Position numbers and translations under genes: made by a program. This document shows positions 46,701-56,300 of a stretch of DNA of 64,000 nt, piece after piece. Origin of the DNA: Channallabes apus (lineage: Eukaryota; Chordata; Actinopteri; Siluriformes; Clariidae); the NCBI GenBank assembly GCA_030522415.1, contig CM060106.1, positions 25,404,967-25,468,966 on the forward strand, in the 5' to 3' direction. The stretch's first letter is position 1. The number at the start of each line of letters is the position of its first letter. The notes beneath the pieces were generated by a model, which saw nothing but the letters and a program-made list of their open reading frames with translations, did not search any database and had not been told where the DNA came from.

Positions 46701-48584
46701 ATGATGGATGGATTAATATTAATGGGTAGATGTGTTGAAAATAAGTGGTTGTATTAATTGATGGATGGTTTGATTGTGATGGATTGATTGAATGAATAGA
46801 TGGAGTGATAAGAGTGGATGGCATGCTGGATCAATTGATGCATGGATGGTTTAATTATTTAATGGATTGATTGATGTATTCATTAAAGTATTGATGGATT
46901 GGATAAATGGGTTGAGTGGTGGATTAATTGATCAATTGTTTGATGGACTGATGGATTAATTAATGGTTGGATGAATTGATGATTGGGTTATTGAGTGAAT
47001 GAACAGTTATCACTACTGTTGATATTCACCATGGCTTTGATCTATAAGTTGGCTCCATCCACATCACACCTTTCTTTACAGTTTGCCTCAATATGTAGAA
47101 TATGAACACACTGTCCCAGTCAAACCACCACTATCACTTTTGATTGTTAAAAAAAAAAAAACATCCTGTTAAACCTTTTTCCCCTCCGCTAAAGTGATTT
47201 CCCTGGTTTTGTAGACGGTGCCTCGGCGTTCCATGCCACGCTGGTGTCCGAGCAGCTGTCCCGGGGTACGCTGGAGAAAAAAGCCCAAAGTGATGCGGGT
47301 TGTTGTCAGGGACAGAAACCAGCGTGTGGGGATGAAGGTTGTTGCTCCACACCCAGGTGAGTGGAATTACACTGCTTTTTTTATTTTCCCACGGACACAA
47401 GACAGGTGTGTGTAAATGTGTTGCAGCTTAACACTACACTAAGAGCAACGGAACCTGCATCTGATAATATGAGAGTCATTATCTCTTCAGTCATGCAAAG
47501 CTCTGCTGTTACTGAGTGCTGTAATTACAAAATTGATCAGGCTGTGTGTGTGTGTGTCACAGCCCGCCCCGGGTTTTTCTTCGTGTTATTTCTCGAAGGT
47601 AGAGAGGTGCGACAGCTGGCTATAAACCAGACAGAGAGACTCGGGTGTTCTTGTTAATGCCACTCTCCGTCTTTCCTAAGACTGTAATACCGCAGGTGTC
47701 GGTGACGCCCCCAAGCTTGTATTTTTAGTTTAGCTGTTCATGTCAGGATTGTTCAGTTTGCACTCAAACTCAGTAATATTGATGATGGGCAAGTTCTTGA
47801 ACTTTTTCTTTTAGCATGGCACAAATGGAGGGATCTACTCATCCTGTTGTTCTTTACTTCTCATTCAGGCTTCCTGCAGCTTCAGACCTGAAGAGTCTCC
47901 TGTGTTACAGCTGCAGACTGACAGTAAAAGACATGGTGAGGAAACCTCACGTGAAGCATTTCCTTTTTTTGTTTTCAACGTTATTAAGGGACTGAGATGT
48001 TTGAGATGATAAAATCATTTCAAGCACTAATTTATTTAAGGAAACATTGCGTATATGAAACAAGAAAGCTTTGCATGATACCAAACATCAGTCTTGCATT
48101 GAAGGAAGATAAAAACTATGATGAAACACTGAGGAAATTTGCTGATTTGCAACCACTTACAAATGTGACTCGAGTCAAATGTTAAGATTTCCTTTTTCCG
48201 CTCTTCAGCTGAAGAGAATCCTTCATGCTTAAATTAGATATGCCCAAAAAAAAAAAAAAACTGAGCATGAATTAGTAGGAAAAACATCTCCAACACCCAT
48301 TTTAAGCTGAAACACACTCATCCACACATCCAACGCGTTTGCTTTGCAGACAGACATGAACTCCCTGCCAGCGTATGTAACATCTGAGGCAGAGAAACGC
48401 CAGAGGAGGTAATTAAAGCTTAGTGTTCTTTTTTATTTTTTATGCAAATCGTCACTCGTGCTCAGTCTGATGGTGAGGGCGGATCACTCTCTCTCTCTCT
48501 CTCTCTCTCTCGTTACTCCACAGGGCCGCGATGAAGAAGGAAATCGGCGAGTTCCTCTTAGAAGACGGAGGAGCAGATGACTAA
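35376..48584 (+). CDS. CTU2: CTU2, cytosolic thiouridylase subunit 2 (complete, 15 coding exons)
   Basis: Exons: 35376-35431, 35548-35622, 36827-36905, 36995-37054, 37214-37274, 37327-37478, 38526-38791, 42884-43019, 44992-45123, 45911-46002, 46101-46198, 47215-47356, 47869-47935, 48350-48408, 48524-48584. They join to 512 codons (511 aa plus TAA), close to the roughly 515 aa of human CTU2, with every phase matching. Features: N-terminal zinc-ribbon-like CxxC pairs C24/C27 and C43/C46; [12 protein letters not shown]-loop-type SGGPAS (76-81); GDSCTRLA (269-276) near the C-terminal half; CLLC and CYSC pairs later. CTU2 partners CTU1 (NCS6) to 2-thiolate U34 of tRNA Lys/Glu/Gln in the cytosol, with sulfur supplied by URM1. 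Start choice: ATG at 35376 gives MCQV, the conserved N-terminus. Intron 11 has a GC donor. Intron 7 hosts a Tc1 transposon. Confidence 0.97.
35831..35990 (-). repeat. SINE family A, 3' fragment
   Basis: In CTU2 intron 2. It shares the 'CTATACCGCTTATCCTG', 'GGTACCAATCCATC' and 'CTAACCTGCATGTCTTTGG' blocks with the full copy at 21228-21586. It is truncated and diverged, and the tRNA head is absent. Confidence 0.8.
36429..36665 (+). repeat. tRNA-derived SINE, family B
   Basis: In CTU2 intron 2. The head 'GTGGCTCAGATGG' (box A) and 'GGTTTGAGTCC' (box B) are followed by a body and a tail 'GTGACAAATAACTGAA' similar to LINE 3' ends. It is polymerase III-derived and not a functional tRNA. Confidence 0.82.
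36700..36760. repeat. Fragment of the 30.2-32.9 kb foldback element
   Basis: 'TGTAGGGGGGAAATCCGTGG' followed by 'GGGAGGGCATTTTAGCGCA' matches 32563-32611 of the foldback element's right arm, which has the same order with a longer G-run. It sits in CTU2 intron 2. Confidence 0.65.
36995..37054 (+). CDS. CTU2: CTU2 exon 4, PP-loop SGGP exon
   Basis: A 60-nt exon in phase 0 encodes [20 protein letters not shown]. The SGGPxS signature is the nucleotide-binding PP-loop of the TtcA/TtuA/CTU fold. In CTU2 subunits the active site is generally considered degenerate, catalysis being in CTU1. Confidence 0.95.
38865..38960 (-). repeat. LINE 3'-end fragment
   Basis: 'ACTTTATTCATCACAAAGGG' plus 'AAATTG' is the reverse complement of the AATTTCCCTTTGGGATxAATAAAGT tail shared by many fish LINE/SINE 3' ends. 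A second copy is at 46455-46500. Confidence 0.6.
39115..39610. repeat. Dispersed repeat family, copy 2
   Basis: In CTU2 intron 7. It matches 8630-9180 block by block: GTAGTCCCCAACTTACGAAC, TTGTTCTTAAGTCTGACAGA, GGCTTCACAGGACAGC, CTCATTTCTCCCGCACCC, and the ATACTGGACTTT segment with the ATTGTAAATATTG tail. Confidence 0.8.
39655..39806. repeat. Dispersed repeat family, copy 3 (first part only)
   Basis: Begins GTAGTCCCCGACTTACGAAC and ends 'CACTTGACTAAATCTGTCCCC'-like sequence as in copy 1. It directly abuts a Tc1 relic, so it probably inserted next to or into it. Confidence 0.78.
39806..39985 (-). pseudogene. Tc1-like transposase relic
   Basis: The minus strand gives [12 protein letters not shown] and a 'NNAHCIRV'-like segment of the same Tc1 lineage as 3365-3750, with an A-run and frame breaks. 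Only the middle of the transposase remains. Confidence 0.72.
40512..42109 (+). mobile_element. Tc1/mariner transposon, IR/DR type, near-intact, in CTU2 intron 7
   Basis: Termini CAGTTGTGGTCAAAAGTTTA at 40512 and its inverted copy ending 42109 are flanked by TA on each side (40510-40511, 42110-42111). The long inverted repeats (about 210 bp) each contain an internal copy near 'GGGTCAAAAATATACATACA', the IR/DR layout of fish Tc1 elements. The transposase starts at 40873 ([15 protein letters not shown]...) with a paired-like domain and GRKRKLSP. It is then frame-shifted near 41150 and near 41320, continues [32 protein letters not shown], has a TGA near 41572, and continues [14 protein letters not shown]...[14 protein letters not shown] with the DD34E acidic residues visible. 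Very few lesions, so it is a late insertion. Confidence 0.93.
40873..41887 (+). pseudogene. Tc1 transposase pseudogene (two frameshifts, one stop)
   Basis: Segments in three frames cover a typical Tc1 transposase of roughly 340 aa. Residues 1-92 hold the HTH/paired domain and GRKRK hook. The next frame (41175 on) holds [24 protein letters not shown]. The third (about 41327-41884) holds the three catalytic acidic residues in [13 protein letters not shown] and PIENMW. It is inactive as it stands, but the sequence is otherwise well preserved. Confidence 0.9.
42848..42881 (+). repeat. (GT)17 abutting CTU2 exon 8 acceptor
   Basis: Perfect GT run directly followed by TAG|G of exon 8. It replaces the polypyrimidine tract. 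Confidence 0.97.
42884..43019 (+). CDS. CTU2: CTU2 exon 8, GDSCTRLA exon bracketed by TG and CA repeats
   Basis: 136 nt encode [40 protein letters not shown] and LATDT, a highly conserved part of CTU2. The acceptor has no normal polypyrimidine tract: (GT)17 runs straight into TAG|G. The donor GTGAGC runs straight into (CA)18. Skipping would shift the frame, because 136 is not a multiple of three. Confidence 0.95.
43025..43060 (+). repeat. (CA)18 abutting CTU2 exon 8 donor
   Basis: Perfect CA run beginning five bases after the exon 8 boundary (GTGAG|CACA...). It is complementary to the upstream (GT)17. Confidence 0.97.
43294..43770. repeat. (AT)n-rich palindromic tract in CTU2 intron 8
   Basis: Several long AT runs (43331-43356, 43542-43580, 43650-43678, 43694-43757) separated by GTGT/TATA variants. 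They are self-complementary, so cruciforms or RNA hairpins can form. Confidence 0.95.
46101..46198 (+). CDS. CTU2: CTU2 exon 11, followed by a GC-AG intron
   Basis: 98 nt encode [20 protein letters not shown] and [12 protein letters not shown]. The only phase-compatible donor is GCAAGT at 46199-46204. Joining to 47215 makes GAC and restores the frame, and no alternative GT donor does so without a stop. Confidence 0.9.
46530..46995. repeat. Degenerate GGAT/TTGAT tandem array in CTU2 intron 11
   Basis: Many imperfect units of GGATGGATTGATT type, with three near-identical 31-bp units at 46573-46650 ('GATAGATCAACTATTGAGTA'). It looks like an old decayed tetranucleotide/minisatellite array. Confidence 0.85.
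48488..48512 (+). repeat. (CT)n polypyrimidine tract before CTU2 exon 15
   Basis: CT repeat serving as the pyrimidine tract of the last acceptor (TTACTCCACAG|G). Confidence 0.9.
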
Positions 48585-50143
48585 TAGCTGCCTGTTCATT
48601 TATCTTCAGCTTGGGCCAAGCGACGGTCACGTTTCAGTGACACACACACACACCATCAGGAAACATTTGGCATATATATTTTTACCATACAAGATGGCCT
48701 TTTATTTTATTTAACTACAGAGCGATTTTAATTTTATCAATTTTATTTTTGTTGAGAAACGCAAAGCCCAGCTCTCATGATCCTTTTTTTCTTAATATAA
48801 ATGAACGTACACGCTGGTTTATTGATCACTTTTTTTTTTTTTTATTACGGCAATAAATTTCCAGCAATTTTATAGCACTGAATGTTTTATTAGGGGAGAA
48901 GAAGGCAGGAATCATTATGATGTGCATCACTGATTTTAATTATAGATGTGGTAAATTTCAAAATAAAATAAAAAAAAATAAAAAAAATCCATCACCAAGA
49001 ATTTTCAATAATAAATTTATGAAAGTAGAAAATGATGACAGTATGAATAAATATAAAGAGGAAAGGTCTTTTAAAAGACTTTAACCTGTATAATAAAACC
49101 TCCAGCCTTCACTGATTAGTTAGTTGGCACAGCTGGATCGAAAAGACGAGTGAAATGAGGTGAAAGACACCGTCCATAAAACATTGTGGGAATGAAACAC
49201 GGTAGTTTAGCAGACAGCAATTTTCATCTAAAGTCTCATTTCCTAACATGACACCTGCAAAGGAACAAAAAAAAAAAAACAACAACCCAAACCCTGGTAG
49301 TCAGTCGAGTCGGATGTTTTGCACTGGAGCGGCGAGACTAAGTAGAGGCGTTAACAAGTAAGTAATGATGTGATGAAAAGCCGAAATAGTTTTACTGAGT
49401 GTCTAATCGCAATGAGTTTGCTCGGTGACGTAGTTACAGAAACAGGAGGATGAAGATGAGGAAGAGTTCCACTTTGACTAGTAAAAGTGGGAAGAAAAAC
49501 TTCCTACATTTTAGTTACATGTGTGTTTAAGCTCCAGTGCAAAACTAAGCATAAAGAGGCAAACGTACGACAACGTTTACGACACTTTTTTTTTTTTCAA
49601 CCAGTTCTTAAAATGTAACAGCCATTTCTTTTTTTTTTTTTTGCATCAACTTCAAGTTTTTGACTTTTCCCTTTTTCCCCCCATATAACCATTTTAAACT
49701 TACTAGGTGAGACATTTCGTATGTAAACAGTTTTAGATTAATTCATTCCAACATGAGTACATGACTATAGTGTTTGTCACTGAAGGACTGGGTATAAGGT
49801 CACATTCACTCACTCAGTAAGACTGTTCAGGCCTAAAGTGTCGTCTGTAATGTTTCCACATACGTACAGCTCGCGACACAGAAATCTGCAAAAACCACCT
49901 AGTGTCGTTTTTTCGAGTCCAACTTCCTCTTTGTCTTTCTCAAACACTTTCAACACAGCGCAGCAGCGATAGGAATAAAATTGCTATGAACTTTGTGCTC
50001 ATGAAACATCCTTACAGCCGTTATAAATTCACCCTGAAGCTCTGCTTGACCAGCAGGATCCTAAAAGGCCTAAAGCGAAGTGCTTTTCGTAGGACGGTCC
50101 TGCACCAAGACAGACGCTGCTCAAGTCAGAGAACAGTGCGGGT
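48585..50143. other. Convergent 3' region between CTU2 and PIEZO1
   Basis: Holds the CTU2 3' UTR (signal AATAAA 48852) and presumably the PIEZO1 3' UTR. On the minus strand an AATAAA lies at 48886-48891, which would give a PIEZO1 3' UTR of about 1.25 kb. (CA)n at 48640-48652 and several A/T homopolymers are present. No other gene was recognised. Confidence 0.55.
48852..48857 (+). terminator. CTU2 polyadenylation signal candidate
   Basis: Canonical AATAAA, 268 bp after the CTU2 stop codon and followed by a U/G-containing stretch. It is the first AATAAA in the 3' region. Confidence 0.6.
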
Positions 50144-50399
50144 CTAGTTGTCGTCCTTATCCCTGGTCCATTTGATCATAGTCTCTGGTGATCGGTAGAG
50201 GAAGATGAGTTTAGAATAGAGCTCTTCCTCCAACTCCAGTTCGCCCGTCTCGCGCACCAGAAAGATGTCCGTGCACAGTTTGAGGATGCGGTCGACACAG
50301 GGCAGCTCCTCGAACATGATGGAGTGAGAGATCTCGCTGAAGAAACCACGCACGAACTTACCGATTACCAGCACCACAGATACGTACAGTCCCATGATC
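50144..50399 (-). CDS. PIEZO1: PIEZO1 terminal exon (inner helix end and CTD)
   Basis: It begins [20 protein letters not shown] and ends [18 protein letters not shown] with TAG. It holds the pore-lining inner helix and the intracellular C-terminal domain with the acidic ELELEEELY stretch. Confidence 0.96.
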
Positions 50400-53278
50400 C
50401 TGAAACAACAAGTGCGAACAGTTATCTCCTGACTATGAAAAGGAGTAAGAATGATAACACGGATAATAATGTACAAGTGTGTTTCCACTTCTCCAGAACT
50501 TTTCTAGAACTTAAATCACATTTCTGTGGAGTCTGTCTGAAGCAGTACTGAACAATGATTGGTGAAGCACATCAATACGGACAAAACACAGGATTGGTGC
50601 TGATTAAATTTTTTTTGTCTTATTCATATAATACAGAAAGTGTGTGTACCAAAGAAGCTACTTCTGAAGTTTATGAAACATGGAAGTGACCAATCTTGCT
50701 TCCCTAAAGATTTTGGTGCTGCTGTACATTTGAGAGATGATTTTGTGTCCCAAAAATGTCTCGCTTCAAACAAGAATAATTCAAAATGCTAATTATTTTT
50801 GATAAAATTGGTGTAAGCTTCTAGAAGCATATGACCTGTAAAAATTGTTGCTTTAAATGCTTTTTGATCAAAGCAAAAAAATCTGTAATGGCCGTAACCC
50901 TGTCAAATTCATGTTGCAATATCTTAATTTTGCATTTTAGAATAATAGACTTCTTTACGTTTATGTCTTCTCATGTCATCTGAATGACAATTAGGATCAT
51001 TGAAAGATTTGAATTCAAAAAAAGTTACGTGTGTACATAAAAGGGCATGAAATTGTATTTAGCAAATGTTTCTGACAAATGTGTTTACATATTTTCAAAA
51101 GAACAAAGCATGAATCGGGAGATAAAAAGCATTAATTACAGGTGCATCTCAATAAATTAGAATAAGAATATTATCGAAAAGTTGATTTATTTTTCGTAAT
51201 TCAATTTAAAAAGTGAAACTCATCGATTGAGCACCGACACAGTACTGAGTGCTCATCTGTACATGTTCATACTTTTCAGTAGTCTAACATTTCTGTAGTA
51301 AATTTATTTATTTTTTATTCATCTTTAGTAATATTCCAATTTTATGAGATACTGAATTTTGTGTTTTCGTTAGCTGCAAGCCAAAATAATAATAAATTAA
51401 AGGCAATAAACACTTGAACTATATCAGTTGGTGTGTAATGAATCTGTATAAAATAAAACGAGTTTCACTTTTTGAATTGAATTACGGAGCCGTTAGCTTT
51501 AGCACATTATCATGGACGGTGTGTTTGTCCAGTCACTCCTAAAGGCAATGGTTCTACTTACCCGTATCCAGCCAGGAAGCCCAGACTGGGCGGGCTCACT
51601 TTGTCATTAAAGATGACCATGGGTAGAACCCCACAGCGCCGCGCAGGCGTGCCACAATCTGCAACACTGATGTCCCACCACTCCTGAGCACCACTGCTGC
51701 TCACTGAGCTGTCCCTCTTTAGAGAGAGCGTCACGTCCTGATAGTCCTCCTCATCTCCTAGCACGACACAAATAGGGGAAGCGTGGATGGGAGGCGGTTA
51801 ATAAACAACTGCAATTATTCAAGTATCTCAGGAAACTCCTCTCTCCTGTCCTTCACGTTCGCGACGCTCTCGGCTATGTGCCATCGAGCCAGCATTTTAG
51901 TCATTTTCACTGACTATAGAGCTGCTGATAACCACTCATCAATCCATTCATCATTCTATCCATCCTACCTTTTAAACATACTTCAGCTCTCGAAAAGTAT
52001 CCACTCATCCATCAAACCATCCAAGCACACGTTATCTATCCATCCTGACACCGCTTAAACCTGTATACAGGGTCGCATGGGTGCCTGGAGCCTATCCCAG
52101 GAGTCTTAGTGCATGAGGCAGGGTACACCCTGGATAGGGTGCCAACTCCACGCACACATACACAGAGGTGGAAATCGAACCTTGGACCCTGGAGGTGCAA
52201 GGTTTTATCCATCCGTCCATCTAACTTTTTTTTTTTTATCATAAATGCTTTTATCCATCGGTTATTGCTATATAGAACAACTGTCCTCAAATTCTTTCTA
52301 TATATTAAAGCATCATTTGTCTACCAACAAAAGCAACCATCTACCTACACATCTAATTATCAAAACAAAATGCATTTAGCCATGAATTTATTCATCGAAG
52401 CATGCTATCAATCTAAACAGCATCTATTCATATACCATCCATCATGCCATTCATCAACCTTTTCATTAATTCAAGCAGATTTCATCCATTCTTTTTGTCC
52501 ATTCATCAATCATCCATCCATAATAAAACTGTAAAGTTGGTGTGCCTGTTTATTGAAGATATTTGCAAAAATGTTTTTTGGGGTGGATGCACATCAAGCT
52601 GGTTTTTGGCATTTTTGTCTGTCTGTTTGTTTGTGCACGGATCACGTAAAATCTACTGAACGAATTTCAATGGAGTTTTCACACGTGGATTTGGACGAGT
52701 GTGAGGTAACATACAGACTTTGCTCCATCGCATTCGGTCCCAGGGAAGGGAAGATATGCTACTTTGAAATTTAAATGGAAAACGCCCTTATATCATCATT
52801 CGTTCATCTCGAAATTCAACAGATGCTGCTGTACATTTTTTAATACGCGCTTGTGTGCAATTGAAATCTACTTAATAAACGCGATCTCACGCCTTCATTC
52901 CGTGCACTTCATGGTAGGTAACACACAAAAATCTTAGTTTATTCTAAAATTCAATAGATGATTCTGTACATTTTAAAAATGTGTGTACAATTAAATTCCA
53001 TGTAAACAAAGTCGCGGGCACATCGACTGTAGTATGTAATAAAACTAAAGCTGACCGCATCATGTTTTGCTCATCATTAGCAGCAATTTGTCTTTCTGTA
53101 GGCGGCACTGTGGTGTAGTGGTTAGCATTGATGCCTTGCACCTCCATGGTCCGGGTTCGATTCCCGGCCAGGCTCGATTCCCGTCTCTGTGTGCATGGAG
53201 TTTGCATGTTCTCCCCGTGCTTGGTGGGTTTCCTCCGGGTACTCAAAAACAATTAGATTGACGTTTCCAAATTACCCA

Positions 53279-53309
<31 letters not shown>

Positions 53310-56300
53310 CCCTGCAATGGATTGGCACCTTGTCCAGGGTGTACCCCACCTCGTGCCCTAAGCCTCCTGGGATAGGCTCCAGGCCCTCCGCGACCCTGAA
53401 TACAGGATAAAGCCGTATAGACAGAGAGTGTCTTTCTGTAAGTACAATAAACTTACTCTTATATAGCTGGCTGACAGGCTTGGCCTCAGCTCCATTCGGG
53501 GCTCTAATATAGTTGGGGAACATGTGAGGCACTCGACTAAATGGGGAGAGACAAAGAACCACATCGTGATCTAAAATCCTCCAAGCACAAACATGTAGCT
53601 GGCTAATCTTTCTGTCCACACTTACACTGGCTCGGTGCGATTTCCCAGCAGCAGTGAGGCTAGATGTGTTCTCACATGGTCTCCAGGTTCCAGATTGATG
53701 GAGTACTTATCGAAAGTGTTTTCCACCGTTCCACCCTTCCCCAAGTCCCTTTAATACACAAACAAATGCAAATTCACACAAAGTAAAATAGCCTGATGTG
53801 ACCTACGCTATAGAAAGGTTTTAGTGTTATACACATGGCGGTCTCGCTGACCTCTGAAAGTTCCATGCCAGCCGCAGTGTTATGTCTGCCGAGCTGTTCA
53901 GCAGCTCCTTAATCACTTCCTGTCTGCTGGGAGGGCTGATTCTCCACACCGAGCCTGAACTGCCATCGACGTAAGCGGTCACGATGTCTTCGTAGCTGTA
54001 CAGCGTTATGAACTGCATGGCCACCTGTGTGAAACACATGGTGCAATTAGACAAACAATTATCGGACAGTTAAACAGTGATCAGTCATGACTGCGTTAGA
54101 GAGAGGATGAAGGAAGTACACAACTCACTGCATTGCTTTCAAACTGCTTTGTAAGGCGGTCGTAATCCTTCTCAGTGAAAGGCTGTATGGACTGCTGCTG
54201 CACACTCATGGTAAACAGGGGCTGGAGACGCAGGCAGATTGTTCAGTTTGCTTTATGGAACATTAGTACCCAAAGTATTGAAAAGCATTATCTTGTTTCT
54301 TTGCCGGAGAATGTCGGGGCGTGGTCATGAACGTTAAGGTTTGTTTAAAGGAGAATGTAGGGGCGTGGTCATGAACGTTAAGGTTTGTTTAAAGGAGAAT
54401 GTAGGGGCGTGGTGATGAACGTTAAAGTTTGTTTGCTCTAGAATGTGGAGGCGTGGTGATGAACGTTAAGGTTTGTTTGCTGGAGAATGTGGGGGCGTGG
54501 TGATGAACGTTAGGGGTTCTTTGCTGGAGAATGTGGGGGCGTGGTGATGAACGTTAGGGGTTCTTTGCTGGAGAATGTGGGGGCGTGGTGATGAACGTTA
54601 AGGTTTGTTTAAAGGAGAATGTCGGGGCGTGGTCATGAACGTTAAGGTTTGTTTAAAGGAGAATGTAGGGGCGTGGTCATGAACGTTAAGGTTTGTTTAA
54701 AGGAGAATGTGGAGGCGTGGTGATGAACGTTAAGGTTTGTTTGCTGGAGAATGTGGAGGCGTGGTGATGAACGTTAAGGTTTGTTTAAAGGAGAATGTCG
54801 GGGCGTGGTCATGAACGTTAAGGTTTGTTTAAAGGAGAATGTCGGGGCGTGGTGATGAACGTTAAGGTTTGTTTGCTCTAGAATGTGGAGGCGTGGTGAT
54901 GAACGTTAAGGTTTGTTTGCTGGAGAATGTGGGGGCGTGGTGATGAACGTTAGGGGTTCTTTGCTCTAGAATGTGGAGGCGTGGTGATGAACGTTAGGGG
55001 TTCTTTGCTCTAGAATGTGGGGGCGTGGTGATGAACGTTAGGTGTCCTTTGCTGGAGAATGTCGGGATGTGGTGATGAACGATAAGGTTTGTTTGCTGGA
55101 GAACTTCAAGTTGAGGTGATTAATGTCCTTTTTTGTTTGCTGGAAACAGTTGGTGTGTGTTGGCGAGTTAGGGTTTGAGTGTTAGAGTGTCAACGTTTCC
55201 TGTTTTAACTTCCTTACCTCGTATCCTCCCAACTTGACTGTCACAGTTACATCCACGGGGTGATTGACCACACCCACAACCGATCTGACCAGAGAGATGA
55301 AGAGGAGTGGGAACCAGATGATACAGATGAGGAAAAAGATGATGAGCCCGCCCATTCCATATTTCACTATCTTCTTCTTTTTCTGCCCTTTTGGTTGAGG
55401 GTATCTCTGGAAATTAAACAACCATATTTAGATCTGATGTGTGTCTCCAGTAAAGGTGCATTTACTGTATAATATGGTCTATTCTTAGATTAAGGTTATG
55501 TGTAAACTATAGTGAAATATTACACACATCAAGTTATCATATGAAGTAATTTATGCTCCTGTTAGCGTCTGTAACACGATTATTCAGTGAACCAAGTAGG
55601 ATGAGCAGAACTCGAAACACAAATGCTGATGCGCCTCGGTACCTTCTCAGTTTCGCGGCTGCACTTTATGATGAAGATGTTGGCGTAAATATCTTCCACA
55701 CACATCCAGTTAGACAGAGAGAGCGTTGTGTCGGTCCAGACCCAGTCCATTACGGCCCGAAGCTCCACCAGGAACGGAACCAGGCGAAACCTGAGCGCAG
55801 CGTGAAGCGACACAGATGCATAGATTTTTTGTTGTTGTTGTTGAACAATTTCTTTAAATAACTAGAAAATACTTAAAAAGTAATAGGGAATGACATCACT
55901 TCTCTTTTCAGAGTTGCTAAATAATATGCACAAATTCAAAACCTAATTACAGAGTAATTATACTGAATTAATGAGTCTGGGACAGCAGGGGAAAGGTCCA
56001 GATTAAACCAGCAGGTATTGCATAATGCTTCGCACCTGTGCCATATTACCTCTAGTTTTTTTTGTAACCCTTTGTGCTTTTAACGGTTATGCTTTTTAAT
56101 CTGCCCATTTGCACCAAATCTAAGAATGCTGCTTTGGTTTATGCTCTGTAAAATGTCATGCACTGACGACCTGCTAAAAACTGAAATGGAACATGTGCTC
56201 AAAGTGTAGCTGAATATTACCAACACAGCTGTGATCAGATCACTGTTTAAAATATAGTGAGAACTGTTCATGTCTCACCCTTGGAAGAGGAAGAGGTTAA

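Noticed and set aside
53272..53619. A single 115-codon PIEZO1 exon
   Set aside because: Only 53457-53536 is exonic. The rest of the frame reads through the adjacent SINE and the upstream intron, and splice phases support the short exon.
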